Shown here in pieces: positions 1 to 6,074 of a stretch of DNA of 11,920 nt. The notes under the pieces are model-generated. The model worked only from the letters and a program-made list of their open reading frames with translations. It did no database searches and had not been told where the DNA came from. The DNA comes from an uncultured Prevotellaceae bacterium (GTDB lineage: Bacteria > Bacteroidota > Bacteroidia > Bacteroidales > Bacteroidaceae). The stretch spans positions 1 to 11,920 of the forward strand of contig CAMZHB010000021.1 in assembly GCA_947306605.1 (NCBI GenBank), written 5' to 3'. Numbering within the stretch: position 1 is the stretch's first letter; every line of letters begins with the position of its first letter. Made by a program: the position numbers and the translations under genes.

Positions 1-620
1 GCCAACGTCAAGCCGGCATACTGCGAAAGCAACGTGCCCAAAGCCACGCCGGCAACCTTCATGCCACAAACAAAGACGAAGAAAAGGCTCAGCAGGATGT
101 TCAACACGTTCTGCACAAGCGCCACCGCCATCGTCACCCGGGTGTTCTGCAATCCAATGTACCATCCGTTGAAACCGTAAAGCATAAATACGGCCGGCGC
201 ACCCCATATACATATTTTATAATAGGTAAACGCCTCGGCTTCCACGCGCGGTGTGGCGTGAACTAACGACAACGCCAGATGTCCAAGCGGCACTTGAAAC
301 ACCAGGAGCACCATTGCCGTGAGACAGGCAAACACCAGAGCTCGTACAAGCGAGTGAGTCACTTGCTCAGTCTGACCTGCACCCAACGCCTGCGAAGTAA
401 ACCCACTGGTACTGCCACGCAGGAAACCGAAGAGCCAATATACCATGCTGAAAATCATACCTCCGACGGCAATAGCTCCGATATAGACCGCACTACCGAG
501 ATGACCCACAATGGCTGTATCGACTAAGCCGAGCAGAGGTACCGTCACGTTCGATACAATGGCGGGTAAGGCGATACGGAATATGCGCTGTCTGACGTTA
601 AGAGAAGTCCCGGTTTCCAA
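1..620 (-). CDS. MATE-family multidrug/sodium efflux transporter, N-terminal part
   Basis: Inner-membrane exporter of the MATE family, which pumps cationic drugs or metabolites out in exchange for sodium or protons. Only the first 206 residues are in the window; the family is usually about 440 residues, so the rest lies beyond position 1. The visible part shows the typical opening helix with PAIVSNVTVPLLGLVDTAIVG, then GSAVYIGAIAVGG and GFLRGSTSGFTSQALGAG, followed by further hydrophobic helices ending in VAGVALGTLLSQYAG. There is no ATG near the expected N-terminus. The frame is closed by the birA stop TGA, and the only reasonable start before helix 1 is TTG at 620, which leaves a 3-base gap after birA. 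The gene is therefore probably translated by coupling to birA as the last member of a yraN-birA-exporter operon. Family assignment is firm; the substrate cannot be told. Confidence 0.88.
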   Translation of the reverse strand, partial: METGTSLNVRQRIFRIALPAIVSNVTVPLLGLVDTAIVGHLGSAVYIGAIAVGGMIFSMVYWLFGFLRGSTSGFTSQALGAGQTEQVTHSLVRALVFACLTAMVLLVFQVPLGHLALSLVHATPRVEAEAFTYYKICIWGAPAVFMLYGFNGWYIGLQNTRVTMAVALVQNVLNILLSLFFVFVCGMKVAGVALGTLLSQYAGLTL

Positions 621-623
621 TAC

Positions 624-1370
624 TCAGAGTGTGATTAAAAAAGATACTTCCTTGAAGGCGTAACGTCGCACCTGGCCTTCGTCAGTCCGAAGCAACAAGT
701 GCCCGTCAGGCTCAACGCAGTCAATAAAAGCCCTAAACGTGCCCCGGGAGTCACGATACGGATGCATACCTTCGCGCCAATAGAGGCTATCGCCGTATTG
801 CTGCGCCAAAGATTCGCTTTCGCCTGATTCCAAACGGCCGTAGAACGTTTCAAAATGCTTCAGGAAATCCATAAACAGCCTGTCGCGCGGCACATCGTGG
901 CCTAAAATCTGGCGGAGTGAAACTGGATTGGGCGCATCACTGACAAAGTGTTCCTGATTGACGTTGATGCCCGTTCCCAAGACGCACTGCCGGATGCTTT
1001 CACCCGAGAGTTCGTTTTCAATGAGCGTACCTGAAATTTTCTTGTCGCACCAATAGATGTCGTTAGGCCATTTTATGGAAATGTTGTCAGTATATTGTAC
1101 CAGTGTTTGTGCCACTGCGAGCGACATGACTTGGAGCAAAAGAAACTGACGCCGCGCCGGGAGAAACGCAGGTCGCACTCCGACACTGAACAACAGGTTC
1201 TTGCCGCGTTCACTCTCCCATGTATTGCCCGTCTGCCCCCGTCCCGCCGTTTGGTAATCGGTCATGACTATCACTTTCTGCGCCATAGACTGGAGCATAA
1301 GGCGCTTTGCCTCGTCATTGGTCGACGTTGTCTCGGACAATCGCAACACTTCAATTTCTGCCTGCCTCAT
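624..1370 (-). CDS. birA: Biotin--[acetyl-CoA-carboxylase] ligase (group I, no DNA-binding domain)
   Basis: Cytoplasmic ligase that activates biotin with ATP to biotinyl-AMP and transfers it to a lysine of biotin carboxyl carrier proteins. The 248-residue protein has the full catalytic signature: GRGQTGNTW at residues 43-51, KWPND at 100-104, KISGTLIE at 111-118 (with the lysine expected to contact the adenylate at 111) and GTGINVNQ at 132-139. A short C-terminal domain follows, ending VRRYAFKEVSFLITL. There is no N-terminal helix-turn-helix, so it should be an enzyme only and not a repressor of biotin synthesis, unlike the E. coli protein. The ATG at 1370 lies inside the end of yraN (20-base overlap), and its TGA is 3 bases before the probable TTG start of the exporter. 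Both arrangements suggest translational coupling within one operon. Confidence 0.95.
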   Translation of the reverse strand: MRQAEIEVLRLSETTSTNDEAKRLMLQSMAQKVIVMTDYQTAGRGQTGNTWESERGKNLLFSVGVRPAFLPARRQFLLLQVMSLAVAQTLVQYTDNISIKWPNDIYWCDKKISGTLIENELSGESIRQCVLGTGINVNQEHFVSDAPNPVSLRQILGHDVPRDRLFMDFLKHFETFYGRLESGESESLAQQYGDSLYWREGMHPYRDSRGTFRAFIDCVEPDGHLLLRTDEGQVRRYAFKEVSFLITL

Positions 1371-1794
1371 CGTCTGCGCTAATGTGTGTCTGGTGTCTCA
1401 AACCTCCGTCATAGGCCTGTTCTACAAACAATGAAGCACGGTCAAAGGCATCTTTAATGTGACGTATCTTAAAGTTGTCGAAACCGGTGCCTTCCACAGC
1501 CACGATATCGAAGCGGTAAGGCCAATCCAAACGCTTTTTAATGAGATAGGCATGGCCCGAAGCAAGGAGACGGCTCATTTTCCGACGGTCCACAGCGGCC
1601 TCAGGAGCCTGAAAAGTGGACGAAACACGTGTCTTGACCTCAACAAAGATGATGAAGCCCAATTTCTCAGCCACAATGTCTATGTCACAGTGACCATAGT
1701 GCCAGTCAAGCTCGAGGATGTGGTAACCGTGCATCACCAAATAATGCACCGCAGCCTCTTCGCCCAAACGGCCCAATTCGTTGTGAGATGCCAT
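1351..1794 (-). CDS. yraN: YraN/UPF0102 family nuclease-fold protein
   Basis: Small (147 residues) member of the widely conserved YraN/UPF0102 family, which has a restriction-endonuclease-like fold and no settled function. Visible family features are the opening MASHNELGRLGEEAA, the metal-site pattern CDIDIVAE (Asp 39) followed by FVEVKTR (Glu 52, Lys 54), and a C-terminal WPYRFDIVAVE strand. The Asp...Glu-X-Lys set is intact, so nuclease-type metal binding is possible. The frame is open upstream to an ATG at 1941, but I chose 1794. Homologues begin at this MA-HNELG motif, the extra 49 residues resemble nothing known to me, and a good promoter lies between the two starts at 1817-1845. The gene overlaps birA by 20 bases and leads the operon. 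It could take part in DNA or RNA processing; the sequence does not say which. Confidence 0.9.
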   Translation of the reverse strand: MASHNELGRLGEEAAVHYLVMHGYHILELDWHYGHCDIDIVAEKLGFIIFVEVKTRVSSTFQAPEAAVDRRKMSRLLASGHAYLIKKRLDWPYRFDIVAVEGTGFDNFKIRHIKDAFDRASLFVEQAYDGGLRHQTHISADDEAGRN

Positions 1795-1816
1795 ACACGT
1801 AATTTCAAATTCAGCA

Positions 1817-1845
1817 CAAAGGTAACGCTTTCCTGCCAAACACAA
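1817..1845 (-). promoter_or_regulatory. Bacteroidetes-type promoter for the yraN-birA-exporter operon
   Basis: On the minus strand this reads TTG, an 18-base spacer, then TACCTTTG (1824 down to 1817). That is an exact TAnnTTTG -7 element with a plausible -33 TTG. The spacer is one base shorter than the usual 19-21. It ends 22 bases before the yraN ATG at 1794 and lies inside the longer open frame, which supports the shorter start. Confidence 0.6.
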
Positions 1846-1933
1846 GGCATGTCTGGCGCGCAGAATCAACACAACAGGGCCAGACATGTGCTTTTTTCGA
1901 GAAACGACTGCCGAAGCCGGTTTTTCCAAATGC

Positions 1934-1991
1934 GTTTTCATGAAAACTAACTCCGATATAGTTTTTCATACATCGGACATTGAAAAAACTA
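1934..1991. repeat. Cluster of nested inverted repeats in the divergent yraN/tadA spacer
   Basis: Three short symmetries overlap in AT-rich DNA between the two divergent promoters. GTTTTCATGAAAAC at 1934-1947 is a perfect 14-base palindrome. TGAAAACTA (1941-1949) faces TAGTTTTTCA (1959-1968) as a one-bulge inverted repeat. TCCGAT (1952-1957) and ATCGGA (1972-1977) form a 6-base stem around it. A further direct copy, TGAAAAAACTA, sits at 1981-1991. The rest of the 268-base spacer shows nothing else I can name. The cluster could be a regulator site or an RNA hairpin; no T-run marks it as a terminator for either side. Confidence 0.45.
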
Positions 1992-2045
1992 AACGGGATG
2001 TTGTTTTTTCCACGCCCAATACTGTCAAAACGAAAAACATTGTCG

Positions 2046-2053
2046 TAACTTTG
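2046..2053 (+). promoter_or_regulatory. -7 promoter element for tadA-hflX-methyltransferase operon
   Basis: TAACTTTG matches the Bacteroidetes TAnnTTTG consensus exactly and ends 9 bases before the tadA ATG. No good TTTG is found 19-21 bases upstream, so the -33 part is weak. If the start point lies about 4 bases beyond the element, the mRNA leader is only about 6 bases long. Confidence 0.55.
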
Positions 2054-2062
2054 TAAACTGAT

Positions 2063-2497
2063 ATGGACGATACTTACTACATGAAACTGGCGCTTCAAGA
2101 GGCTCAAAACGCTTACAATGAGGACGAGGTGCCAATCGGGGCAGTCATTGTGGCGGGCGACCGCGTGTTGGCACGCGGACATAACCTGACAGAACGCCTG
2201 AACGACGTCACTGCCCACGCCGAGATGCAGGTCATCACGGCTGCAGCCAATGCCACAGGAGGCAAATACCTGACCGATTGCACGCTCTATGTCACCGTAG
2301 AACCTTGCACCATGTGTGCCGGCGCCATTGCTTGGGCTCAGATGGGCCGTCTTGTATACGCGGCGGCCGATGAAAAACGTGGTTATACCCAGTACGCACC
2401 ACAAGTCCTCCATCCAAAGACTGAGGTTACCGCAGGCGTACTGGCAGACGAATCACGCGAACTCATGCAACGCTTTTTCCGTGAAAAACGTCACTGA
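2063..2497 (+). CDS. tadA: tRNA-specific adenosine deaminase
   Basis: Zinc deaminase that converts adenosine 34 of the tRNA anticodon (tRNA-Arg ACG in most bacteria) to inosine, so that one tRNA reads several codons. It is generally essential. The 144-residue protein has the complete cytidine/deoxycytidylate deaminase site: His 52 and catalytic Glu 54 in AHAEMQ, and the two zinc cysteines 82 and 85 in EPCTMC. The flanking pieces EVPIGAVIV and GAIAWAQMGRLVYAAAD are typical of TadA rather than guanine deaminase, and length is normal. It is the first gene of a plus-strand unit with hflX 19 bases downstream. The ATG at 2063 fits both homology and the promoter at 2046-2053. A broader nucleoside-deaminase role cannot be fully excluded, but TadA is much the best match. 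Confidence 0.93.
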   Translation: MDDTYYMKLALQEAQNAYNEDEVPIGAVIVAGDRVLARGHNLTERLNDVTAHAEMQVITAAANATGGKYLTDCTLYVTVEPCTMCAGAIAWAQMGRLVYAAADEKRGYTQYAPQVLHPKTEVTAGVLADESRELMQRFFREKRH

Positions 2498-2516
2498 AAA
2501 CGATACCGACTGACGA

Positions 2517-3776
2517 ATGAAAGAATTTGTACTCTCTGAAGCGAAGGCCGAAACGGCGGTGCTTGTAGCTCTCATTACACCACAGCAGAACGAACGTCGT
2601 ACACAGGAATACCTTGACGAATTAGAGTTTCTTGCCGAAACGGCTGGGGCACATACCGTGCGCCGATTCACACAACGGTGCGACGGTCCCAGCAGTACGA
2701 CTTACATAGGTACGGGGAAATTACAGGAAATCAAACAATATCTAAACGATGAGGCTGATGCAGAACGCGAAGTGGGTATGGTCATTTTCGACGACGAACT
2801 CTCAGCCAAGCAACTGCGTAATATCGAGAAGGAACTTCAGATTAAAATCCTTGACCGCACCAGTTTGATTCTCGATATCTTCGCCATGCGCGCCCAGACC
2901 GCAAGTGCCAAAACACAAGTGGAATGGGCACAATACCGCTACTTGCTTCCCCGGCTGCAACGCCTATGGACTCACCTCGAACGACAAGGTGGCGGCTCGG
3001 GTAGCGGCGGTGGCAAAGGCAGTGTAGGACTGCGAGGACCAGGTGAAACGCAATTGGAAATGGACCGACGCATCATCCTTAACCGTATGTCCCTGTTAAA
3101 ACGCCGCTTGGCTGAAATCGACAAACAAAAAACCACACAACGCCAAAACCGCGGACGACTTATTCGCGTGGATCTCGTAGGTTATACCAATGTAGGCAAA
3201 TCCACATTGATGAATCTGCTGGCTAAAAGTGACGTATTCGCAGAAAACAAACTGTTTGCCACACTCGACACCACCGTACGTAAGATGGTACTGCAGAACT
3301 TACCGTTTCTGTTGGGAGACACCGTGGGTTTCATTCGCAAATTACCCACTGACCTTATAGAATCATTTAAGAGTACACTCGACGAAGTACGTGAAGCCGA
3401 TTTGTTACTACACGTGGTTGACATCAGTCACCCCGACTTTGAGGAACAAATGCAAGTTACCAGACGCACGCTCACTGACATCGGTGCCGGTGATAAGCCT
3501 GAAATCGTTGTATTCAACAAAATTGACGCGTACACCTATATAGAGAAAGATGCTGATGACTTGACTCCGCGCACCAAAGCCAACTGGACGCTTGAGGAAC
3601 TGGAACAAAGTTGGATGGCCAAACTCGGTAAAGACTGTATCTTCCTTTCCGCCCGCGAACGTACCAACCTTGAAGCCTTCCGACAACTGCTTTATAAGAA
3701 AGTACGAGAACTTCACGTTCAAAAGTATCCTTATAACGATTTCCTCTACGACACCTACGAAGAGCAGGACGCATGA
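2517..3776 (+). CDS. hflX: GTPase HflX, ribosome-splitting/rescue factor
   Basis: GTPase of the Obg-HflX family that binds the large ribosomal subunit and, in studied species, splits stalled or hibernating 70S ribosomes after stress. The 419 residues show the HflX N-terminal domain (about 15-150, including TYIGTGKLQEI and FDDELSAKQLRNIE). A glycine-rich linker follows with GGGSGSGGGKGS and RGPGETQLE, then a coiled-coil stretch and the G domain. G1 is GYTNVGKST at 222-230, G3 is DTVGF from 268, G4 is NKID at 334-337, and G5 is the later SAR. A short C-terminal tail ends the protein. All nucleotide motifs are intact. It is 19 bases from tadA, and its stop overlaps the next start by 4 bases (ATGA), so translation of the downstream methyltransferase is probably coupled. 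Confidence 0.95.
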   Translation: MKEFVLSEAKAETAVLVALITPQQNERRTQEYLDELEFLAETAGAHTVRRFTQRCDGPSSTTYIGTGKLQEIKQYLNDEADAEREVGMVIFDDELSAKQLRNIEKELQIKILDRTSLILDIFAMRAQTASAKTQVEWAQYRYLLPRLQRLWTHLERQGGGSGSGGGKGSVGLRGPGETQLEMDRRIILNRMSLLKRRLAEIDKQKTTQRQNRGRLIRVDLVGYTNVGKSTLMNLLAKSDVFAENKLFATLDTTVRKMVLQNLPFLLGDTVGFIRKLPTDLIESFKSTLDEVREADLLLHVVDISHPDFEEQMQVTRRTLTDIGAGDKPEIVVFNKIDAYTYIEKDADDLTPRTKANWTLEELEQSWMAKLGKDCIFLSARERTNLEAFRQLLYKKVRELHVQKYPYNDFLYDTYEEQDA

Positions 3777-4939
3777 ACGAAGCAACACGCCGATTCATTG
3801 AAACCCATGCCGCAGACGATGTACACCGGCTAGCCTTGTCGGGAAACAAAGACCCTGACGTTGATATGGCCTTTGCACTCACTCAAATAGAAGGGCGGCA
3901 ACGAGCAAAAGCCAAATTACCCTTATGGGCCGCCAACCCCGACATTCTATGGCCGTCACACTTAGCATTGGAACAATGCTCGAGTGAACAGACGGCACAC
4001 TATAAAGCCCGAATCGCAGGTAACGGGCAACGTTTCGTGGACCTTACAGGTGGTTTCGGTGTTGACTTTGCCGCCATCGCGCCACAATTTATAGAATCCA
4101 TTTATGTAGAAAGACAGGAATCCCTATGTGAACTGACATCGCATAACTTCAAAACTCTCTGTCTACATGACGTGGAGACGGTCTGCGGCGACAGCACCGA
4201 ATTCCTTCAAACTATGCCTTCGGCCGATCTCATTTTTATCGACCCTGCCCGCCGCGACCGTCACGGAACACGCACCTATGCCATCAGCGACTGCACACCC
4301 GACGTTTTGCCTTTGAAAGAAACATTGCTAAGGAAAACTCCACGGATACTCTTGAAGTTTTCTCCCATGCTCGACTGGCGCAAGGCAGTCAAAGACTTGG
4401 GGGAGAATTACGTCAGCGAAGTTCACATCGTTTCTGTGAACAATGAATGCAAAGAACTCCTGATCATTATGGAACGCATCGCTCATCCCATGCGACTCAT
4501 ATGTGCCAATGATGCAGAAAGCGAGGCGTTCTCATCTGAGGAACTTCACGTCCAAACTTCATCCTACACAGCTACCGGCCAATACCTTTACGAGCCCAAT
4601 GCCAGTCTAATGAAAGCCGGATGCTTTGGAGCGTTAGCCAGACGTTACAACGTCAAACCCGTCAGTCCCGACAGTCATCTATTTCTCTCCGAAATAGCCA
4701 TACCCCGTTTCCCTGGTCGCAGTTTCTACATAATCAAAACCACCACCATGAACAAGCAAGATCTGTTTACAACACTCAGCGGACTTACCCAAGCCAACAT
4801 CAGCGTACGCCACTTTCCACTAACCGCTGACAAACTGCGCCGGCGGCTCCGCCTGAACGATGGCGGCGACACCTTCATATTCGCAACGACACAGACCAAT
4901 GGAAAACACATCTTATTATTCTGCAAAAAACAGAGATAG
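3773..4939 (+). CDS. THUMP-like class I SAM-dependent methyltransferase (PG_1098 type)
   Basis: Predicted S-adenosylmethionine-dependent methyltransferase of a family common in Bacteroidetes, with a ferredoxin-like and a THUMP-like domain after the catalytic core. The SAM-binding motif I is FVDLTGGFGVD (Asp 90 to Gly 96), followed by an acidic strand end at YVERQE and by CGDSTEF. Motif IV is IFIDPARRD, with Asp 157-Pro-Ala-Arg. The C-terminal third (about 280-388) holds the RNA-binding-like part ending TNGKHILLFCKK. DPAR in place of the usual N/DPPY/F leaves the target base open. THUMP-like domains and the tadA-hflX neighbours point to tRNA or rRNA. The start overlaps the hflX stop by 4 bases. 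Length (388 residues) looks complete. Methyltransferase fold is confident; substrate is unknown. Confidence 0.87.
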   Translation: MNEATRRFIETHAADDVHRLALSGNKDPDVDMAFALTQIEGRQRAKAKLPLWAANPDILWPSHLALEQCSSEQTAHYKARIAGNGQRFVDLTGGFGVDFAAIAPQFIESIYVERQESLCELTSHNFKTLCLHDVETVCGDSTEFLQTMPSADLIFIDPARRDRHGTRTYAISDCTPDVLPLKETLLRKTPRILLKFSPMLDWRKAVKDLGENYVSEVHIVSVNNECKELLIIMERIAHPMRLICANDAESEAFSSEELHVQTSSYTATGQYLYEPNASLMKAGCFGALARRYNVKPVSPDSHLFLSEIAIPRFPGRSFYIIKTTTMNKQDLFTTLSGLTQANISVRHFPLTADKLRRRLRLNDGGDTFIFATTQTNGKHILLFCKKQR

Positions 4940-4955
4940 AATCATACATTTTGCG

Positions 4956-4963
4956 TAATTTTG
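4956..4963 (+). promoter_or_regulatory. -7 promoter element for the M20 hydrolase gene
   Basis: TAATTTTG is an exact TAnnTTTG match in the 32-base gap between the methyltransferase stop and the ATG at 4972. No clear -33 element is seen. It ends 8 bases before the ATG, so the transcript would be almost leaderless. It also overlaps the codons that a TTG start at 4951 would use, which argues against that longer start. Confidence 0.5.
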
Positions 4964-4971
4964 CCAATGTT

Positions 4972-6012
4972 ATGGAAGTGATCACACTACTTAAAGACCT
5001 CATCCGCACCCCTTCCTTCAGTCGTGAAGAACAAGCTGCCGCCGACCTCATAGAGCAATTTATGCAAGTCCACGGTCTGGCCCCATGTCGTGAAGGCAAC
5101 ATCGTGTGGTGTCTCTCCCCTGGCTACCATCCCGACCACACCTCACTGCTGCTCAACGCCCATCTCGATACCGTCCGGCCTGCTGCAGGATGGCAACGTG
5201 ACCCGTTCTGTCCAACCCTTGAAGGCGATAAGCTTTACGGTCTGGGTTCCAACGACTGCGGCGGCGGACTAGTAAGCCTTCTTGAAACCTTCATCCAGTT
5301 GTCAAAACGCCCGCAAACATACAACCTCATCTTCGCAGCCACAGCCGAGGAAGAAATATCCGGCCCTAGCGGCATGGCGCACCTTTTCCCACTCCTGCCC
5401 CACATCGACACCGCCATTGTGGGTGAACCTACTGCACTGCAACCCGCCATTGCCGAACGTGGCCTCATGGTGCTCGACTGTACCACTGTCGGCCGCGCCG
5501 GACATGCCGCACGCGAAGAAGGCGACAACGCCATTTACCATGCACTTCCTATCATCGAATGGTTCCGCACTTTTCAATTCCCCAAAGTATCACCCCTGCT
5601 CGGTCCCGTCAAGACAAGTGTCACCGTAATCCAAGCCGGCAGCACCCACAACCAGGTACCCGATCGGTGTACCTTCACCGTTGATGTCCGCGTCAACGAA
5701 CTCTACACCAACGAAGAAGTGCTCGACATCATCCGCGCCAACGTCGATTGCGAACTTACAGCGCGTTCCACACGACTCCGTTCCAGCCACATTAGCACTA
5801 GGCATCCCTTGGTCAAAGCGCTCATACGCATGGGACTCAAGCCCTACGGCTCGCCCACGCTCAGCGACCAGGCGCTCATTGACTGTCCCTCTCTCAAACT
5901 GGGACCAGGAGATTCCGCACGCTCACACACCGCCGATGAATATATACAGCTCAGCGAAATCACACGCGCAGTCGACATCTACCTTCAACTGCTCGACGGT
6001 CTCACCCTCTAA
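4972..6012 (+). CDS. M20-family metallo-hydrolase, probable ArgE-type acylornithine deacetylase
   Basis: Two-metal hydrolase of the M20/ArgE/DapE family, cytoplasmic. Numbering from the ATG at 4972 (346 residues), the metal site is complete. HLDTV has His 64, GSNDCGGG has the bridging Asp 95, and TAEEEISG carries the catalytic and metal glutamates at 126-128. VGEPT supplies a further acidic ligand, and the final histidine is in ARSHTADEY (His 319). The central dimerisation domain is present (GRAGHAAREEGDNA onward). The ending SDQALIDCPSLKLGPGDSARSHTADE resembles enzymes that remove acetyl or succinyl groups from ornithine or citrulline in arginine synthesis. DapE or a dipeptidase cannot be ruled out, and no arginine gene is nearby. 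An in-frame TTG at 4951 would add 7 residues, but it falls in the promoter element, so I prefer the ATG. Confidence 0.82.
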   Translation: MEVITLLKDLIRTPSFSREEQAAADLIEQFMQVHGLAPCREGNIVWCLSPGYHPDHTSLLLNAHLDTVRPAAGWQRDPFCPTLEGDKLYGLGSNDCGGGLVSLLETFIQLSKRPQTYNLIFAATAEEEISGPSGMAHLFPLLPHIDTAIVGEPTALQPAIAERGLMVLDCTTVGRAGHAAREEGDNAIYHALPIIEWFRTFQFPKVSPLLGPVKTSVTVIQAGSTHNQVPDRCTFTVDVRVNELYTNEEVLDIIRANVDCELTARSTRLRSSHISTRHPLVKALIRMGLKPYGSPTLSDQALIDCPSLKLGPGDSARSHTADEYIQLSEITRAVDIYLQLLDGLTL

Positions 6013-6052
6013 ACCACCCCTTTTCGGAAATCTTAAAGCACCGGCTTTTCAC

Positions 6053-6060
6053 TAACTTTG
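6053..6060 (+). promoter_or_regulatory. -7 promoter element for the phosphoethanolamine transferase gene
   Basis: TAACTTTG, identical to the element before tadA, lies 14 bases ahead of the ATG at 6075 in the 62-base gap after the M20 gene. The -33 region has T-runs but no clean TTTG at the right spacing. Confidence 0.5.
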
Positions 6061-6074
6061 TATCACGAACGTAT

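Noticed and set aside
1795..1941. 49-residue N-terminal extension of YraN from an ATG at 1941
   Set aside because: The family begins at the MASHNELG motif, and a good promoter (1817-1845) lies inside the extension, so it is probably untranslated spacer.
1459..1950. 163-residue open frame on the plus strand opposite yraN
   Set aside because: It is antisense to a recognised gene, has no family resemblance and no promoter of its own.
1811..2413. 200-residue minus-strand frame across the spacer and tadA
   Set aside because: It runs through the divergent promoters and antisense to tadA; composition looks like a shadow frame.
4951..4971. TTG start for the M20 hydrolase
   Set aside because: The codons coincide with an exact -7 promoter element, and the ATG at 4972 begins at the usual family N-terminus.
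6035..6049. Small hairpin AAAGC-ACCG-GCTTT as a terminator after the M20 gene
   Set aside because: The stem is only 5 pairs, no T-run follows, and it lies where the -33 part of the next promoter should be.
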